Below, piece by piece: positions 10,244 through 21,551 of a stretch of DNA of 64,000 nt. The notes beneath the pieces were generated by a model. That model was not told the DNA's origin. It saw only the letters and a program-made list of their open reading frames with translations, and made no database searches. A program made the translations under genes and the position numbers. Source of the stretch: Pseudomonas silvicola (lineage in GTDB: Bacteria; Pseudomonadota; Gammaproteobacteria; Pseudomonadales; Pseudomonadaceae). The DNA is taken from NCBI RefSeq assembly GCF_026651855.1, contig NZ_CP093281.1:310001-374000 (forward strand), given 5' to 3'. The stretch's first letter is position 1; every line of letters begins with the position of its first letter.

Positions 10244-11433
10244 ATGGAAAAAGAACTCGCACTCACTGAGCAAGATGCAGCAACAGAACCGCTGCCGATA
10301 TCGGCTCTGCTGGCGCTGGCGATGACGGGCTTTATTTGCATCATCACCGAGACCTTGCCTGCCGGGCTGTTGCCGCAAATGGCGGCGGGACTGAACATCT
10401 CTAATGCGCTGGCGGGGCAGACGGTCACGGCTTATGCGCTGGGCTCGCTGATCGCCGCGATTCCATTGACCATCGCGACACAGAGTTGGCGGCGCAGAAA
10501 TGTATTGCTGCTGGCTATCGCCGGATTTTTGATTTTCAATTCTATTACGGCGCTGTCCGCAAACTACTGGCTCACGCTAACGGCACGTTTTTTGGCTGGC
10601 GTAGCAGCGGGATTATCATGGAGTCTGCTGGCGGGCTATGCCCGCAGGATGGTGGCGATTCACCAGCAGGGCAAAGCGATGGCGATCGCCATGGTGGGCA
10701 CGCCCATTGCCTTGTCACTGGGCTTGCCGCTCGGCACCTGGCTGGGTGGCGTGCTGGGCTGGCGCAGTGCCTTTGCGGTTATCTCTGCCTTAACCCTTGT
10801 GCTGGTGGTGTGGGTGCTGGCCAAAGTGCCTGATTATCCCGGGCAATCGCGCCATGAACGTATGCCGCTATTGAAGGTGCTCACCACGCCAGGTGTGAGA
10901 CCCGTGCTCAGTGTGGTGATCGCCTGGATGCTGGCTCACAATATTCTCTATACCTATATCGCCCGTTTCTGCAGTTCGGCCGGATTGGGTTCTCAAGTGG
11001 ATGTCGTGCTGCTGGTGTTCGGGCTTTCCGCGCTGCTGGCGATTGCTGTGATCGGGCGGCTGATCGATCACCACTTACGCAGCAGCGTACTGGTGAGTCT
11101 GGCGGTATTTGCCCTGGTTTCATTGGGATTTATGGGCTTTCGCACATTCCAGCGGCATATCTCCAGTCGATATTTTGTGTAGTTGACCTGTGGGCAGCAA
11201 CCCTGTTGCAAACGGCACTCGCGGATACCGCCGGAGAGGGCGCAGATATCGCACTTTCCATGAACGTGGTGGCGTGGAACGGCGCGATTGCGGCGGGCGG
11301 CATCTGGCGGCGCATTCTGTTAGATCTAGGGCGCCCGGTGGTTGTCCACCAGCTGCTGCTGGCAATCGCTTTTTCTCATCACTTTGCGACTCGCAATCAC
11401 GGCTTCACTTCCGGCGCGCGCACCGGCCATTAA
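10244..11433 (+). CDS. DHA1-type MFS efflux transporter (12 TM), one frameshift
   Basis: ATG 10244 follows the RBS AGAAGGA. The frame is open for 300 codons: TM1 'LLALAMTGFICIITETLPAG', the TM2-3 loop 'SWRRRNVLL', TM4 'LTLTARFLAGVAAGLSWSLL', and TM5 'GTPIALSLGLPLGTWLGGVL GW' with the exporter-type G-rich motif C. A frame change near 11150 leads into the last two helices ('DTAGEGADIALSMNVVAWNG'), which are further disturbed to the stop at 11433. Similar to the AraJ/NepI/YdhP group of sugar, purine or drug exporters. Divergent TetR control points to export of a toxic compound. Confidence 0.82.
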
Positions 11434-11475
11434 ATCGCCTCCTGACCAAACTGCGGACCAAATATAAGGTAACAG

Positions 11476-12346
11476 ATGAATATTTAATTTATCGGACTGG
11501 GCGCAATGGGTAGTGCCATCGCACAACATTTTATCGCCGCAGGGCATAAGGTTTCAGGATGGAGTCGATCCGCTCGTGAAGTTCCGGGAGTCACAGCACT
11601 CACCACCGCCGTTGAAGCTTTTCAGGCTGATATAGTGCTCACGTTGCTCTCTGATGATGGGGCGATTGAGGATGTGATCATCAATGATGATCTGCTCAGC
11701 CAGGCCAACCCGCATCTGGTGCATATCGTGATGTCGACGATTTCGGTGGCTTATTCTCGATGAGCTGGCGCAGCGCCATCCAGGCGGCGAGTTTGCTTAT
11801 ATCCCGCAGCACCGGTGTTGGAAGGCCGGACGTTGCCGCGCGCGGCGAGTTAAATGTGCTGGTAGCCGGAGGTCGTGGAGCGCTTAGCCGAGTGGAACCG
11901 GTATTAGCATTGATTGGTAAACGCATCTGGAATATGGGCGAAACACCGGCCGCGGCTCATGCGGCGAAAATTGCTTGTAACATGATGATCACCATGGCGA
12001 TTGAAGCAATGGCGGAAGCCGTGGTGCTCACCGAAGCCAACGGGCTGGAACGTGAACGCTTCTTTGATCTGATCCTCAATACCTTATTTGGTAGCCGGGC
12101 TATCAGGTCTATTCCGCCAACATCATGCAGGAGGTGTATGAACCCGGCTTCAAGGCCAGCCTCGGGTTAAAAGATCTTCGTTTGGCGCAGGCCGCTGCCG
12201 CCCACGCTAAAGCCGAACTGCCGATGTTGCAGGCGGTGCATCAGCAAATGCATCGGGCGGTAAACGCCGGAGGCGGCGATCGTGACTGGTCGATCATGGC
12301 CGACTACACGCTGCGGTCAGCTGCATCTAAATCGCCGACAACGTGA
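11476..12346 (+). CDS. NAD(P)-dependent beta-hydroxyacid dehydrogenase-like oxidoreductase, frameshifted
   Basis: ATG 11476 starts MNI, then an in-frame TAA (codon 4), then FIGLGAMGSAIAQHF. The GxGxMG Rossmann motif shows the stop must be a base error or recent mutation. 'DIVLTLLSDDGAIEDVI' and 'AAHAAKIACNMMITMAIEAM' are typical of the 6-phosphogluconate/3-hydroxyisobutyrate dehydrogenase family; the Lys in 'AKIACNMM' is the catalytic position. Frames change near 11755, 11810 and 12105. The last segment 'GFKASLGLKDLRLAQAAA' ends about 290 residues in. The stop is 12346 in the printed frame but could be a few codons earlier. Substrate unknown. Confidence 0.78.
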
Positions 12347-12352
12347 AATCCT

Positions 12353-13284
12353 TTATGATGCAGCATGTGAACTGCCCTCAAAAAACTGGCACAGCAGCTG
12401 CCAAAGGTGCTGTGCCGCTGGGGTAAAGCGGTGGTCGGCGCTGCGTAACAGATGGCATTGGCTCTCGCGGGCGATGCGATGATTGATCGGCACCGCGATC
12501 AGATTGCGTGATGCCAGGGCGTCTTCCACCACTTTAGTGGTCATAAAGGCAATGCCCATTCCCGCCTGGCTCAGCGCAATCGCACTGGAAAACAGGTTGC
12601 AGCTGTAGGCGGGCGTGAACACCAATCCTTCCTGATTAAACATGACGTTCATATAGCTTTGAATACCAAAGTCTTTGTCCATGCCAATCAGTGGATATTC
12701 GGCAAGATCGCTGACCTCAACCTGTTGATACAATCCGATGGGGTGATCACGATGCACAATGGCGCAGATGGGGCCGCGCAGATAACTGTGACACTTCACG
12801 CCGGGCGGACCCAGGGGGCCAAAACCCACGGCCATATCCACTTCGCCACAGTGATCAGGCTCACCGTGGTTTGCATATCGCCCGATAAAATATCGATGAA
12901 CACTTCAGGATAGCTTTGCGAAAAAGGCCGCAAGACATACTTCACCACCTCATCGACCATCCCCTGGCCGACACGCATACGGATCGAGCCGCCGCGTTTA
13001 TGGCGCAAATCACGCAGACGCCTTTCCAGATGGCTTCTGCGTTGATGCGTTTGCGCGTAATCCTCAGCCAGCAATTTCCCCGCTTCGGTGAGCACCACAT
13101 TGCGTCCACGCCGCTCCAGCAACGGCAGTTGCATATCACGCGCCAGCTGCGAAAGCTGACGACTGATGGCCGCGGGATCGACATCCAGTGCTTCCGCCGC
13201 ACGACGAATGCCGCCATGGACACCGACTTCATACAAGTATCTTATGGACTTGTCGGATAGAGCAGCATTGCCATAGGTTTTCAT
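12353..13284 (-). CDS. LysR-family transcriptional regulator, one frameshift
   Basis: ATG at 13284; the N-terminal winged HTH is clear ('RYLYEVGVHGGIRRAAEALD' then 'PAAISRQLSQLARDMQLPLL' and 'ERRGRNVVLTEAGKLL'). A single frame change near 12835 precedes the effector-binding domain ('PICAIVHRDHPIGLYQQVEV', 'ALSQAGMGIAFMTTKVVEDA'). About 310 residues, the normal size. It is divergent from the M20 peptidase/YfcC gene pair, the usual geometry for a LysR activator and its target. The effector is probably related to the substrate of the peptidase. Confidence 0.88.
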
Positions 13285-13290
13285 TATCTG

Positions 13291-13308
13291 TTGTTCTCAG
13301 GTCAACAA
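13291..13308. promoter_or_regulatory. Candidate LysR-binding inverted repeat
   Basis: TTGTT (13291-13295) and AACAA (13304-13308) form an interrupted dyad of the T-N11-A kind, 7 bp upstream of the LysR start and 73 bp upstream of the M20 start. This is the expected place for an autoregulatory LysR site. Confidence 0.4.
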
Positions 13309-13380
13309 TAATAACGTTTTATACCCATTTTTTAAGCGCAATTTTATCCTCATACTCGGGATTCACGAGTGAGGACAGTA

Positions 13381-14509
13381 ATGAAAAATATAATAAGTTA
13401 TTTGCAACAGCATTCAGACGACATTCTCTCAGATATCAAAACCCTGGTGGCAGCAGAGTCACCCTCCATGAACAAGGCAGCGGTGGATCGCTGTGGCGAT
13501 GTGCTACGTGCCTTGTTTGCTAAGCGTCTGGGTATTGATGCTGAAATCGATGTACAGGAACACTACGGGAACCACCTCAAGTTCACGCTGGGCTCCGGCG
13601 AGGATCAAACCGTGGTGCTCGGCCATTTTGACACCGTCTGGGATGAAGGCGAATTGCCGATGGGCGAGGAAGACGGCAAGTTTTATGGCCCCGGCATTCT
13701 GGACATGAAAGCGGGCCTGGATTGCAGTCGATTTGGGCCGCACGCGCGTTAAAGAACACGACTTACTGGCAGGGAAGCATCGTTTTCCTCTGGCAGCGAC
13801 GAAGAAGTGGGCAGCAAGCTCCAGCGAGTGGCTCTCCCGTCATGCGTTAGGGTCATCGCAAGTGCTGGTGGTGGAACCCGCCGTGGCTGGCACCGGTGCG
13901 CTGAAGGTTGCGCGCAAAGGTACGGGTCAGTATCAAATCGCGATCACCGGCCAGGCCGCGCATGCAGGTAACAACCCTGAAGAAGGTATTAGCGCGGTGC
14001 AGGAGATGGCACATCAGGTGCTGTTCCTGCATGGGTTGAACTGCAGGAACGTGGCACCACCGTCAACGTCGGTATTGCGCAGGGCGGTAATCGCATCAAC
14101 GTGGTGGCGGATAAAGCGGTGCTGGGCATCGATCGCGCGTCACCAGCGAAGAGCCCAGCGCATTCACGCCGGAAATCACCCAGATTCAGCCGCACTTACC
14201 GGGCATTAAGCTGAAGATTACCGGCGCACAATCACGTCACCGATGCGCCAGAGCGCAGAGTCTTTGGCGATCATGCAGCGTGCGCAAGCCGTGGCACAAC
14301 AGATCGGTTTCAGCGTGGAAGGTCAATCGGTGGGCGGCGGCAGCGATGGTAACTTCACTGCAGCGTTGGGTATCCCAACCTTAGATGGATTGGGCGCGAC
14401 CGGTGCAGGCATTCATGCGCGTCATGAGCACATCATCATTGCTGATATTGCCTCACGTACCGCGCTGGTAGCGGGTCTAATGCTGGGGGAAAACCATGTC
14501 GCAGGTTAA
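13381..14509 (+). CDS. M20-family metallopeptidase, glutamate carboxypeptidase (CPG2)-like, frameshifted
   Basis: ATG 13381 follows GAGGACAGTA. The zinc site is visible: 'TVVLGHFDTVWDEGELPMGE' (His and the conserved Asp) and 'KFYGPGILDMKAGL' (bridging Asp). 'SDEEVGS' (catalytic Glu pair) is recoverable after a frame change near 13720-13780. The dimerisation domain carries 'GTGQYQIAITGQAAHAGNNP' with its conserved His. The tail 'AALGIPTLDGLGATGAGIHA' and RHEHI supplies the last zinc His. Further breaks near 13800-13850, 14030 and 14150-14230. About 375 residues. Family members cleave C-terminal Glu from folates or acyl-glutamates; the exact substrate is unknown. Its stop overlaps the transporter start. 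Confidence 0.85.
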
Positions 14510-15896
14510 TGTTGAAAAAAATAGTGCGATGCAGCCCGCAGGCAAGAAGAGTGAGCAGAGCCCTTATCTGCTGCTGTTTATCATCCTGGTGCTGGCAGCG
14601 GTCGCTACGTGGATTATCCCGGCGGGCAAGTTTGATCATGAAACCCGCAATGGTGTGACCTTTGCCATTAAAGGCAGTCTGCATGAAGTGGCGCGCACGG
14701 GTGTTTATCTGGCGAGATTTTCATGGCCATCGTACGGGGTGATCAAAGCGGCACCGATCCATTTTCCTGATTCTATTTACCGGCGAGGCTGTGGCGGTGA
14801 TTGAAGCCACGGCGCGATTGCCACGGCGCTGAATTCGCTGTCACGCAGCACCAAAATCAGCGATACCCGTCGATCCTGATTTTCGCGGTGATCTTCGCCA
14901 TCCTCGGCAGTACCGGTGTGGTGCAAAACTCGGTGGTGGCTTTTTGTGCCGATTGGCCTGCTGGTGGCGCGTTCGTTAGGTTTACCGCCGGTTATCGGTA
15001 TGGCGCTGATCTATCCTAACCTGCGCGGCAGGTTTCAACAGTGGCGTTCCTCGGGCCGGCCACCACCGGTCTGACTACAGCATCTGGCGCAGTTGCCGCT
15101 GTTCTCGGGCATGTTACTGCGCGGCATCACCAACCTGCTGTTTGTGTTAACGGTGGCGATTTACTGATCATTACCGTGAAGCGCATGCGCAAAAATGGTC
15201 AGGTACGCGTGGACACTGCGGTGGAAAGCGCTGAACCGCTGGCGATTACCGGCCGTCATAAACTGATTCTGCTGACCTGCGCGGTGACGCTGATTCTGTT
15301 TATGGTCGGCACGGTGCAGCTGCTTGGGCCCCAATGAGATGTCGGCGATGTTTATCATCCCTGCTCGATCATGGTCGGTTTGATTGGTCGCCGCTTTCCG
15401 GTTCTGCTATTTGCTCACCTTCCTGTCCGGCTGCTCTCAGCTGGTCAAAGGCGGTTTTATTGTCGGGATGGCAGGTGCGATTTCGGTGGTGCTGCAGCAG
15501 GGCAATATCCTCGATCCGATTGTTGGCTTCCTGTCAGACTTGCTGGCACCGGTTCCGCCTGCGATTGCCGCTGTGGGCATGTTTATCAGCGCCGCATTGA
15601 TGCACTTCGGCATTTCATCCGGTTCGGGCGAGTCAGCGTTGTTGATCCCATTTTCTCCCCGCTGGGCGACTAACCTCGGCCTGACACGTCAGGTGACGGT
15701 GCAAACCGTGCTGCTGGGCGAAGGGATAGTGAACTCCATCAGTCCGACCTCGGGTGTGCTGATGGCCGCGCTGGCCACGGCCAATATCTCGTTCGGCAAA
15801 TGGCTTAAATTCGTGGCACCGGTCGTCGCCATCTGGTTTGCGGTTTGCGTGGTGACGCTGCTGATTGGCGTGGCGATCAACTGGGGTCCGTTCTAA
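14496..15896 (+). CDS. YfcC-family C4-dicarboxylate/amino-acid carrier, frameshifted
   Basis: ATG 14496 overlaps the preceding M20 gene by 14 bp. TM1 'PYLLLFIILVLAAVATWIIP' plus AGKFDHE and the conserved N-terminal half-repeat 'FAVIFAILGSTGVVQNSVVA' identify the YfcC (DcuC-like) family. The C-terminal repeat has 'AALMHFGISSGSGESALLIP' and 'GEGIVNSISPTSGVLMAALA', the signature of these ion-coupled carriers. At least eight frame changes fall between 14720 and 15660. Total about 465 residues, 12 or more TM. Coupling to a carboxypeptidase suggests it imports the peptidase substrate or product, probably a glutamyl compound. Confidence 0.83.
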
Positions 15897-15911
15897 CCCA
15901 GTGAAAATGAG

Positions 15912-15941
15912 AAGGGATGCTGACGATAGCATCCTTTTTTA
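15912..15941. terminator. Rho-independent terminator, convergent region
   Basis: GGATGC (15915-15920) and GCATCC (15929-15934) form a stem with an 8-nt loop, followed by six or more T. It lies 16 bp after the transporter stop and just before the end of the minus-strand HyuB gene, and may serve both directions. Confidence 0.8.
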
Positions 15942-15992
15942 TTACTGCTTAAGGGCAACGTTACGCCTGCAGGAAGTCCCGGAACTCCTCAC

Positions 15993-17940
15993 TCAATTCG
16001 TCAAGAGTTGATAGATTACCTGACCCCCCTGAGTGGTTTGCCCCCGGGCTTCCGCAGCGGCAAGCGCATCAAACAGGCGATGTTTGATGTGAAAACGCCA
16101 TATGACCGGCACGCGACATAAGATATCAGTCAATGCCCGATAGCGCTCCGGCGTCCAGCTTTGTTCAAAGCGAGTGCGCCATGGGCCAAAGTCAAAATGT
16201 GCCACGCTGTCGGCTGTCGCAGAGCGTTGATTGCGTTTCATCTGCGTGGCTTCCATATCCAGCTCACCCTCGCGGATCACCACACCGTAATCCTGCTCGG
16301 CACGCGCCGAACAAACGTAGCCGCTTTTCACGTCTGATAACACCTGCTGGGGATCACGCTCCAGCGGTGAACCATATCCGCCACCACCGGCCCCGGTTAA
16401 TCGAATCACATCTCCTGCCTGGCAACGGATCACATCGCTGTTGCCGAGCATTTCAGGTGCTTCACTCTCCGGGTTTTTCACAAAAATGGCATTGCTGCCC
16501 GCTTTTCCGCCAAGGACACCCCAGGAAGCGAAATGGGTGCGATCGCGATTGCGCGCCGTGACGGTGGTATCAGGTGCAAACACCTGAAATTCCATCATTA
16601 GCCCGGAACCACCGCGATATTTTCCTGCACCGCCGGAGTCGGGTACCAGACAATAGCGGGTGATACGAATCGGCACTTCCGCTTCGTTAATCTCCACTGG
16701 CGTATTGCGCAGAAACGCCACGTTAGCGCCCGATCCTTCTTCTCCGTCACCGAACGGCATGCCGCCCGCCCCGCCGCCCACCGGGCCGATGGAAGCAATC
16801 ACCGGGCGACCCGAGGTGTTGGTGGTTTCACGTTCAGAATCGCCAGTCCACAGGCCGCGCAGGCAGGCAAACGGTCAGGGATCGCTTGTGAAACGCGCCA
16901 AAGAGGTCATACATGCGTTAACACAGGTCAGACTGCGCATGCCGACGGCAGCCGGGTAAACGGCATTCATCACGCTGCCTACGGGCAGCACACATTCGAC
17001 GACGCGATCCAGCCCCGCGTTGAGCAAAATATCGGGATTCAGGGTATGAGCACATAGTGATAGCCGACCAGCGCCAGCGCGTGACGCGTCATACCGCCGG
17101 TCGGCATATTCAATGATGAAAGCAATTGCGGATCGCTGCCGGTGTAATCAAGGATGGCGCGGCCGCCGCGAATTTTCAGCGTCATCGCCACGCGCATCGG
17201 TTTGCCGTTCACGCTGTCTTCATCAGCGTATTCCGCGAAGAAATAATCGCCATCCGGCACGCTCTCAAGGATGCGTTCGCCTGCTGCGCCGCATAATCGA
17301 GCGGGAACCACCATACCTTCGCTGAAAATCTTCCACCCAAAATGCGCGATCATCTCAGCACGCGTTTTTCGCCATTGGCCAGCATCGCCAGTTGGGCATG
17401 CATGTCACCCATATTCTGTTCTGGCGCACACGCACATTGGTTTTGATCAACGTGAGCAACGCTTCATCCAGCACGCCTTCACGCGATCTTAGTCGGCGGG
17501 ATACGTATTCCTTCCTGATGGATCTCTGTCAGCGTGCGCGACAGCGAGGCGGGCACGGCCCCGCCCACATCGGTGTTATGAATATGACCACCAACAAAAC
17601 ACACCAGCTTGCCTTGCCAGAACACCGGTTTCCACATCACCATATCCGGGCTGTGTGTCGCAACGTTACCGCTGTAAGCATCGTTGGTCATCGCCACATC
17701 GCCGGGGCGATAGTCCTCGATCATGCCGAGTACCGGCCCGTAATCGAGACCGATATACCGTGGCACCTAAGGTTTTCGGCGAAGCAAATGCCAGACCTTC
17801 GGGGCAGGGCGCATGAGAAGTCCTTCCGTCTCTTTGACAAAAGTCGAATGCGCGGTACGCACCAGCGTATGGGCCATGCTTTCTGCTGCCGCCACACAGT
17901 AGTTAGCCAGAATCTGCAGACCTGAAGTATTAAAAGCCAT
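15993..17940 (-). CDS. Hydantoinase B/oxoprolinase family subunit, frameshifted
   Basis: ATG at 17940 with the RBS AGGAG. N-terminal 'MAFNTSGLQILANYCVAAAE' and 'SMAHTLVRTAHSTFVKE' match the HyuB start. After breaks, 'RPGDVAMTNDAYSGNVATHS' and 'LVCFVGGHIHNTDVGGAVPA' (His/Asp-rich metal-binding part), 'GGRAILDYTGSDPQL', and 'GKYRGGSGLMMEFQVFAPDT' with 'IRLTGAGGGGYGSPLERDPQ' near the C-terminus are unmistakable family blocks. Frame changes near 17770, 17480, 17350, 17040 and 16800. About 645 residues. With HyuA it forms an ATP-dependent cyclic-amide hydrolase (N-methylhydantoinase or 5-oxoprolinase type). The exact lactam is not deducible. Confidence 0.85.
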
Positions 17941-17955
17941 ATCGCGACTCCTTTA

Positions 17956-19993
17956 TTAAGCCGTGTGGGTGAGGTCAGTGAGGATCAGATTGCCGAGCGC
18001 ATCCACCCGGGCGCGGAAATCGGGTAATACGGTTGATAGTGTGTGGTTTGATCGGTGAATCTAATAAGCGGGTCCGGTAAATGACTGACCACCCGCAAGC
18101 TGCTCGCGCTGGTAAAGTGGCACGGTGAGATAACGGCCCGACATCCACACATCAATATGCTCAGCGGGGATCGGTGCTGCGTCAGAGTGCGGCAAAGGTT
18201 CGAGTTGCGGCTTCGGCGTGGGCATGCTGACCACCAGACGTAGCGACACCACCTGAATCTGGGCATCACGGTCGCTGTAAGCATATAAATGATGGTGTTG
18301 CGCATGGAAGGCTTCACGCAGCGTTGAGAATTGCCGTCGCCAAACTCACGCTGTAACGGTGTGGCGATCTCAAACGACTGCCCCTTGTAACGCACTCTGC
18401 CGAGAGGCTAAACTGGCCCTGGCTGGCATCACTGACTTCGTGGCTCAGCCATTCGCGGGCTTGCTGTTCGAGTTGCTGATATTCAGCCGAGGTGTGGCAA
18501 GCTATCTGCGCTTAAATCACCATAAATGATGCGAACAAAATCGTTTTTCACATCGGCAACCAGACCGCCTAATGCACTCAGCACGCCGGGCGTCAGCGGC
18601 ACCAGCACTTCACGCATGTGCATGGCGCGCGCCAGATAACAGGCCATCATCGGGCCTGCACCGCCAAAAGGCATCAGGGAAAAGGCGCGCGGGTCGATAC
18701 CGAAACGGGAAACCAGTCGGCTAATTCCTGCGTACATGCCGGACACGGAAACGTTAATGATCGCTTCCGCCGTGGCTTCGATGGATTGACCCAGTCGATC
18801 GGCCAGCGATCCTGTATGGCGGCTTTCGCGGCGGCGACATCCACATTCACCGCGTTGTAGCCCAACGTTGCCTGGCCAAGAATGCCCAATGACACAAAAG
18901 CATCGGTAATCGTGGGCTGCGTGCCGCCACGTCCATAACACACTGGCCCAGGCGTTGAGCCTGCGCTTTCTGGCCCAACTTTGAGCACGCCCAACTCATC
19001 AACGCGCCACAGAACCGCCGCCATCAACCAATCGATGTGACGGACACGGACGGAATGTGAATCTGTAGTCACCGATATACTCACCGGTGTCATATTGCGC
19101 TTCTCCGTTGACGATCAGCGCCACATCGGCGGTGGTGCCGCCAATATCCAGACTCATGACGTTCTCGACGCACTGGCGTGCCCCAGGCTGCGCCCATCAC
19201 ACCTGATGCGGTTCCCGACAAATCATCTGCACGCACTCGGCTTTGCCGCGCTCTGCGCTCATCACGCCGCCATTGGACTTGGTGACTTTCAGCTCAGCCG
19301 TAACGCCCGCTTGCGTCAGTGCCTGCTGCAAAGCACCGAGATAATGCGCGACGCGTGGCTGAACATAGGCACCAATCACGGCGGTTTGCGTACGCTCGAA
19401 TTCGCGAATAGTCGGCCAGACATCGCTAGAGCAGCAGACAAAAAAGCCTGGCACGGCCGCTTCAATCACGGCCTGGACCTGCTTCTCATGTTCGGGGTTG
19501 CGATAGGCATGCAGCAGGGCAATCACGACTCCTTCACAGCCCGCATCGCGCAAGCCCGCGACAGCAGCACCTCTGTTCTGCAATCGGCGTGAGTTCTTTT
19601 CCGGTCGCATCCATTCGACCGTCAATGCCAAACACATTTTCGCGCGACACGGGTTCCGGACGCAGCGAGTGAAGGCTGTACATATCTGGCGTCTTCAGTC
19701 TGCCAAGTGCCAGGACATCCTCGAAATAGCGATTGGTGATCAGCCCCAGCTTCGCCCCTTTTTTCTGCACCACGGCATTCACGCCAACGGTGGTGCCGTG
19801 GGTAAAATATTCAATATCGGCGGGATCGATTCCATAGCGCTTCACTAACTCCTGAACGCCGTGCAGTACTTCCTGGCCCGGATCATCCGGGACGAGAAAA
19901 CACTTTCAGGCTGTGCAACTGCCCCGATGCTTCGTTGAAAACGGCGAAGTCAGTAAACGAGCCGCCGATATCGACACCAATGCGTAATCCCAT
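17956..19993 (-). CDS. Hydantoinase A/oxoprolinase family subunit, frameshifted
   Basis: ATG at 19993 (RBS AGGGGGAAGT) gives [19 protein letters not shown], the actin-like ATPase phosphate-1 loop of HyuA. '[20 protein letters not shown]', '[20 protein letters not shown]' and '[20 protein letters not shown]' followed by [11 protein letters not shown] are classical blocks. '[20 protein letters not shown]' marks the C-terminal ATPase half. Frame changes near 19880, 19570, 19190-19090, 18820 and 18480-18050. The stop lies 15 bp before the HyuB start, so the pair is one operon. About 680 residues, the usual length. Provides ATP-dependent activation of the ring carbonyl. Confidence 0.85.
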
Positions 19994-20001
19994 ACTTCCC
20001 C

Positions 20002-21338
20002 CTAATTGGTTTGCGAATGAGCGGATTTATCCAGGTGATCGCGCACGGTAGTAGCTGCCAAGCAGCGGCAAAAACCAGGTGTTGCCGGTGTAGAGCGGGT
20101 GGCCGGGCAGCGGCGATACCCCATAAGGACTTGCGTTGAGCGGTGTATTTTCGATCAGGTGACGGGCTAAACGGTGGCCGAGCCAACTCATCATGGTGAC
20201 ACCGCTGCCGTTGCAGCCCACGGCATAAAAACAGCCTTGCGGCGTCCGGCCGATATGCGGCAGGTAATCAAGCGTGACGGCGACTTTACCGCCCCAGCTA
20301 TGGCTGATTTTGATATCGCGTAATTATGGAAATCGTTGCGTCAGATGTTGATGCAGCACGCGCGCAGACTGCTGGCGATCAAGGGCGTAGAAGCGTGCGC
20401 GGCCCCCAAAGAGCAGACGAGAGCCATCGGGCGAATAACGAAAATAGTGTGTGACGCGCTGGGTTTCCGCGATGCCGCGCTGGTGCGGGATCAGCGTGCG
20501 TCGCAGATCTGCGGATAAGGGTTCAGTGGCAATCTGATGGCTGGTGACGGGTACCACGCGTGCGCGCAAATGGGCCATTTCTGGCCCGGTATAGCCATTG
20601 GTGGCGATAATCACCTGACGCGCATTGAGCGTGCCGCGCAGAGAATCAACCTGGTAATGCGCCGCGTGTTTCTCAATGCGACTCACCGCAGAACCACTGC
20701 ACACCACCACGCCAGCTTTGCGCACCGCATCCAGCAAACCTGCATAATAAAGCGCGGGATTGAGCAGACCAGCACGCTCAATCAGTACGCCGCCGTGATA
20801 AGCCGGGCTATCCAGTTCGGCGCGCAGTTCATCGCGCGTTAGCATGCGCGCCTGCACCTGACTCACGCTATTGAGAAGTGCCAACCGCTTTTTCCAGTTC
20901 TCCAGATGTTCCGGGATCCACGCGGCGGCGAGGCGTCCGGTTTTGTCGATAATCGCAGGTGATAGCGTGCTGTGCGATCAGACTCCAGATAGCGATAGCC
21001 GTCAGCCGCCTCCAGCAGCAGGTCGCGTTTCAGCTGCTCATCGCTCTGCCCGCAGCCCCTTTTGGCCGACATGGTTTGCCCACATTGATGCCGCCAGTGA
21101 CCTGACCACCGCTCAACGTACTCGCGCCACTGCCCGGCAAGCCGGCTTCCAGAATCACCACCTGATTGCCGTGTTGCGCCAGCGTCAATGCACAGCACAG
21201 CCCGGCATAGCCAGCGCCAATAATCACGTATTCGTTTCGGGCGGAACGTCACTGGGCGATGCATCCTGTGGTTGCCACTGCTCCCCACCAATAGGGCGCC
21301 TGCCAAAATCTTCGGTAAATCGACTGATGACTTCTCAT
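20002..21338 (-). CDS. FAD-dependent amine/amino-acid oxidase (DAO/PuuB-like), frameshifted
   Basis: ATG at 21338 gives MRSHQSIYRRFWQAPYWWG, then a frame change near 21280. The FAD dinucleotide-binding motif is 'YVIIGAGYAGLCCALTLAQH' followed by GNQVVILEAG. A break near 21040 and another near 20880 precede 'RAGLLNPALYYAGLLDAVRK', 'ARQVIIATNGYTGPEMAHLR' and the C-terminal 'GCNGSGVTMMSWLGHRLARH'. About 440 residues, like gamma-glutamylputrescine oxidase and related N-methyl/secondary amine oxidases. The likely stop is the TAG at 20002-20004, reached by correcting one indel; the printed frame stops at 20027. It begins the operon with HyuA-HyuB, suggesting oxidation of an N-containing intermediate of the same pathway. 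Confidence 0.8.
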
Positions 21339-21402
21339 CACTCTGCCTCGCTAAACATCACTCATGAAATCCAGCGGCTGAAATCTAGCCGTTCCACAAT
21401 AA

Positions 21403-21415
21403 GGAATGCCATTCC
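21403..21415. promoter_or_regulatory. Candidate IclR operator upstream of FAD-hyuAB operon
   Basis: GGAATGCCATTCC is a perfect dyad (GGAAT/ATTCC around GCC) lying 65 bp before the oxidase start and 137 bp before the divergent IclR start. A 12-of-13 match occurs at 22511-22523, upstream of the transporter gene. IclR-family sites are commonly short dyads with GGAA/TTCC arms. Confidence 0.5.
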
Positions 21416-21551
21416 ATATTTTAACGTGACATGATTTTATCTCTCCTGCAAGCACAAAAATTAAGCATTCGGAAATTGTGATCGGCTCGCGGGCAAAACG
21501 CCGAGCGGCAGAGGGCAGGCTGTGCCATATTACGGCACACAAGTGGAGACA

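Noticed and set aside
16133-16959. Plus-strand frames opposite hyuB
   Set aside because: Pro/Arg/His-rich antisense of conserved HyuB blocks.
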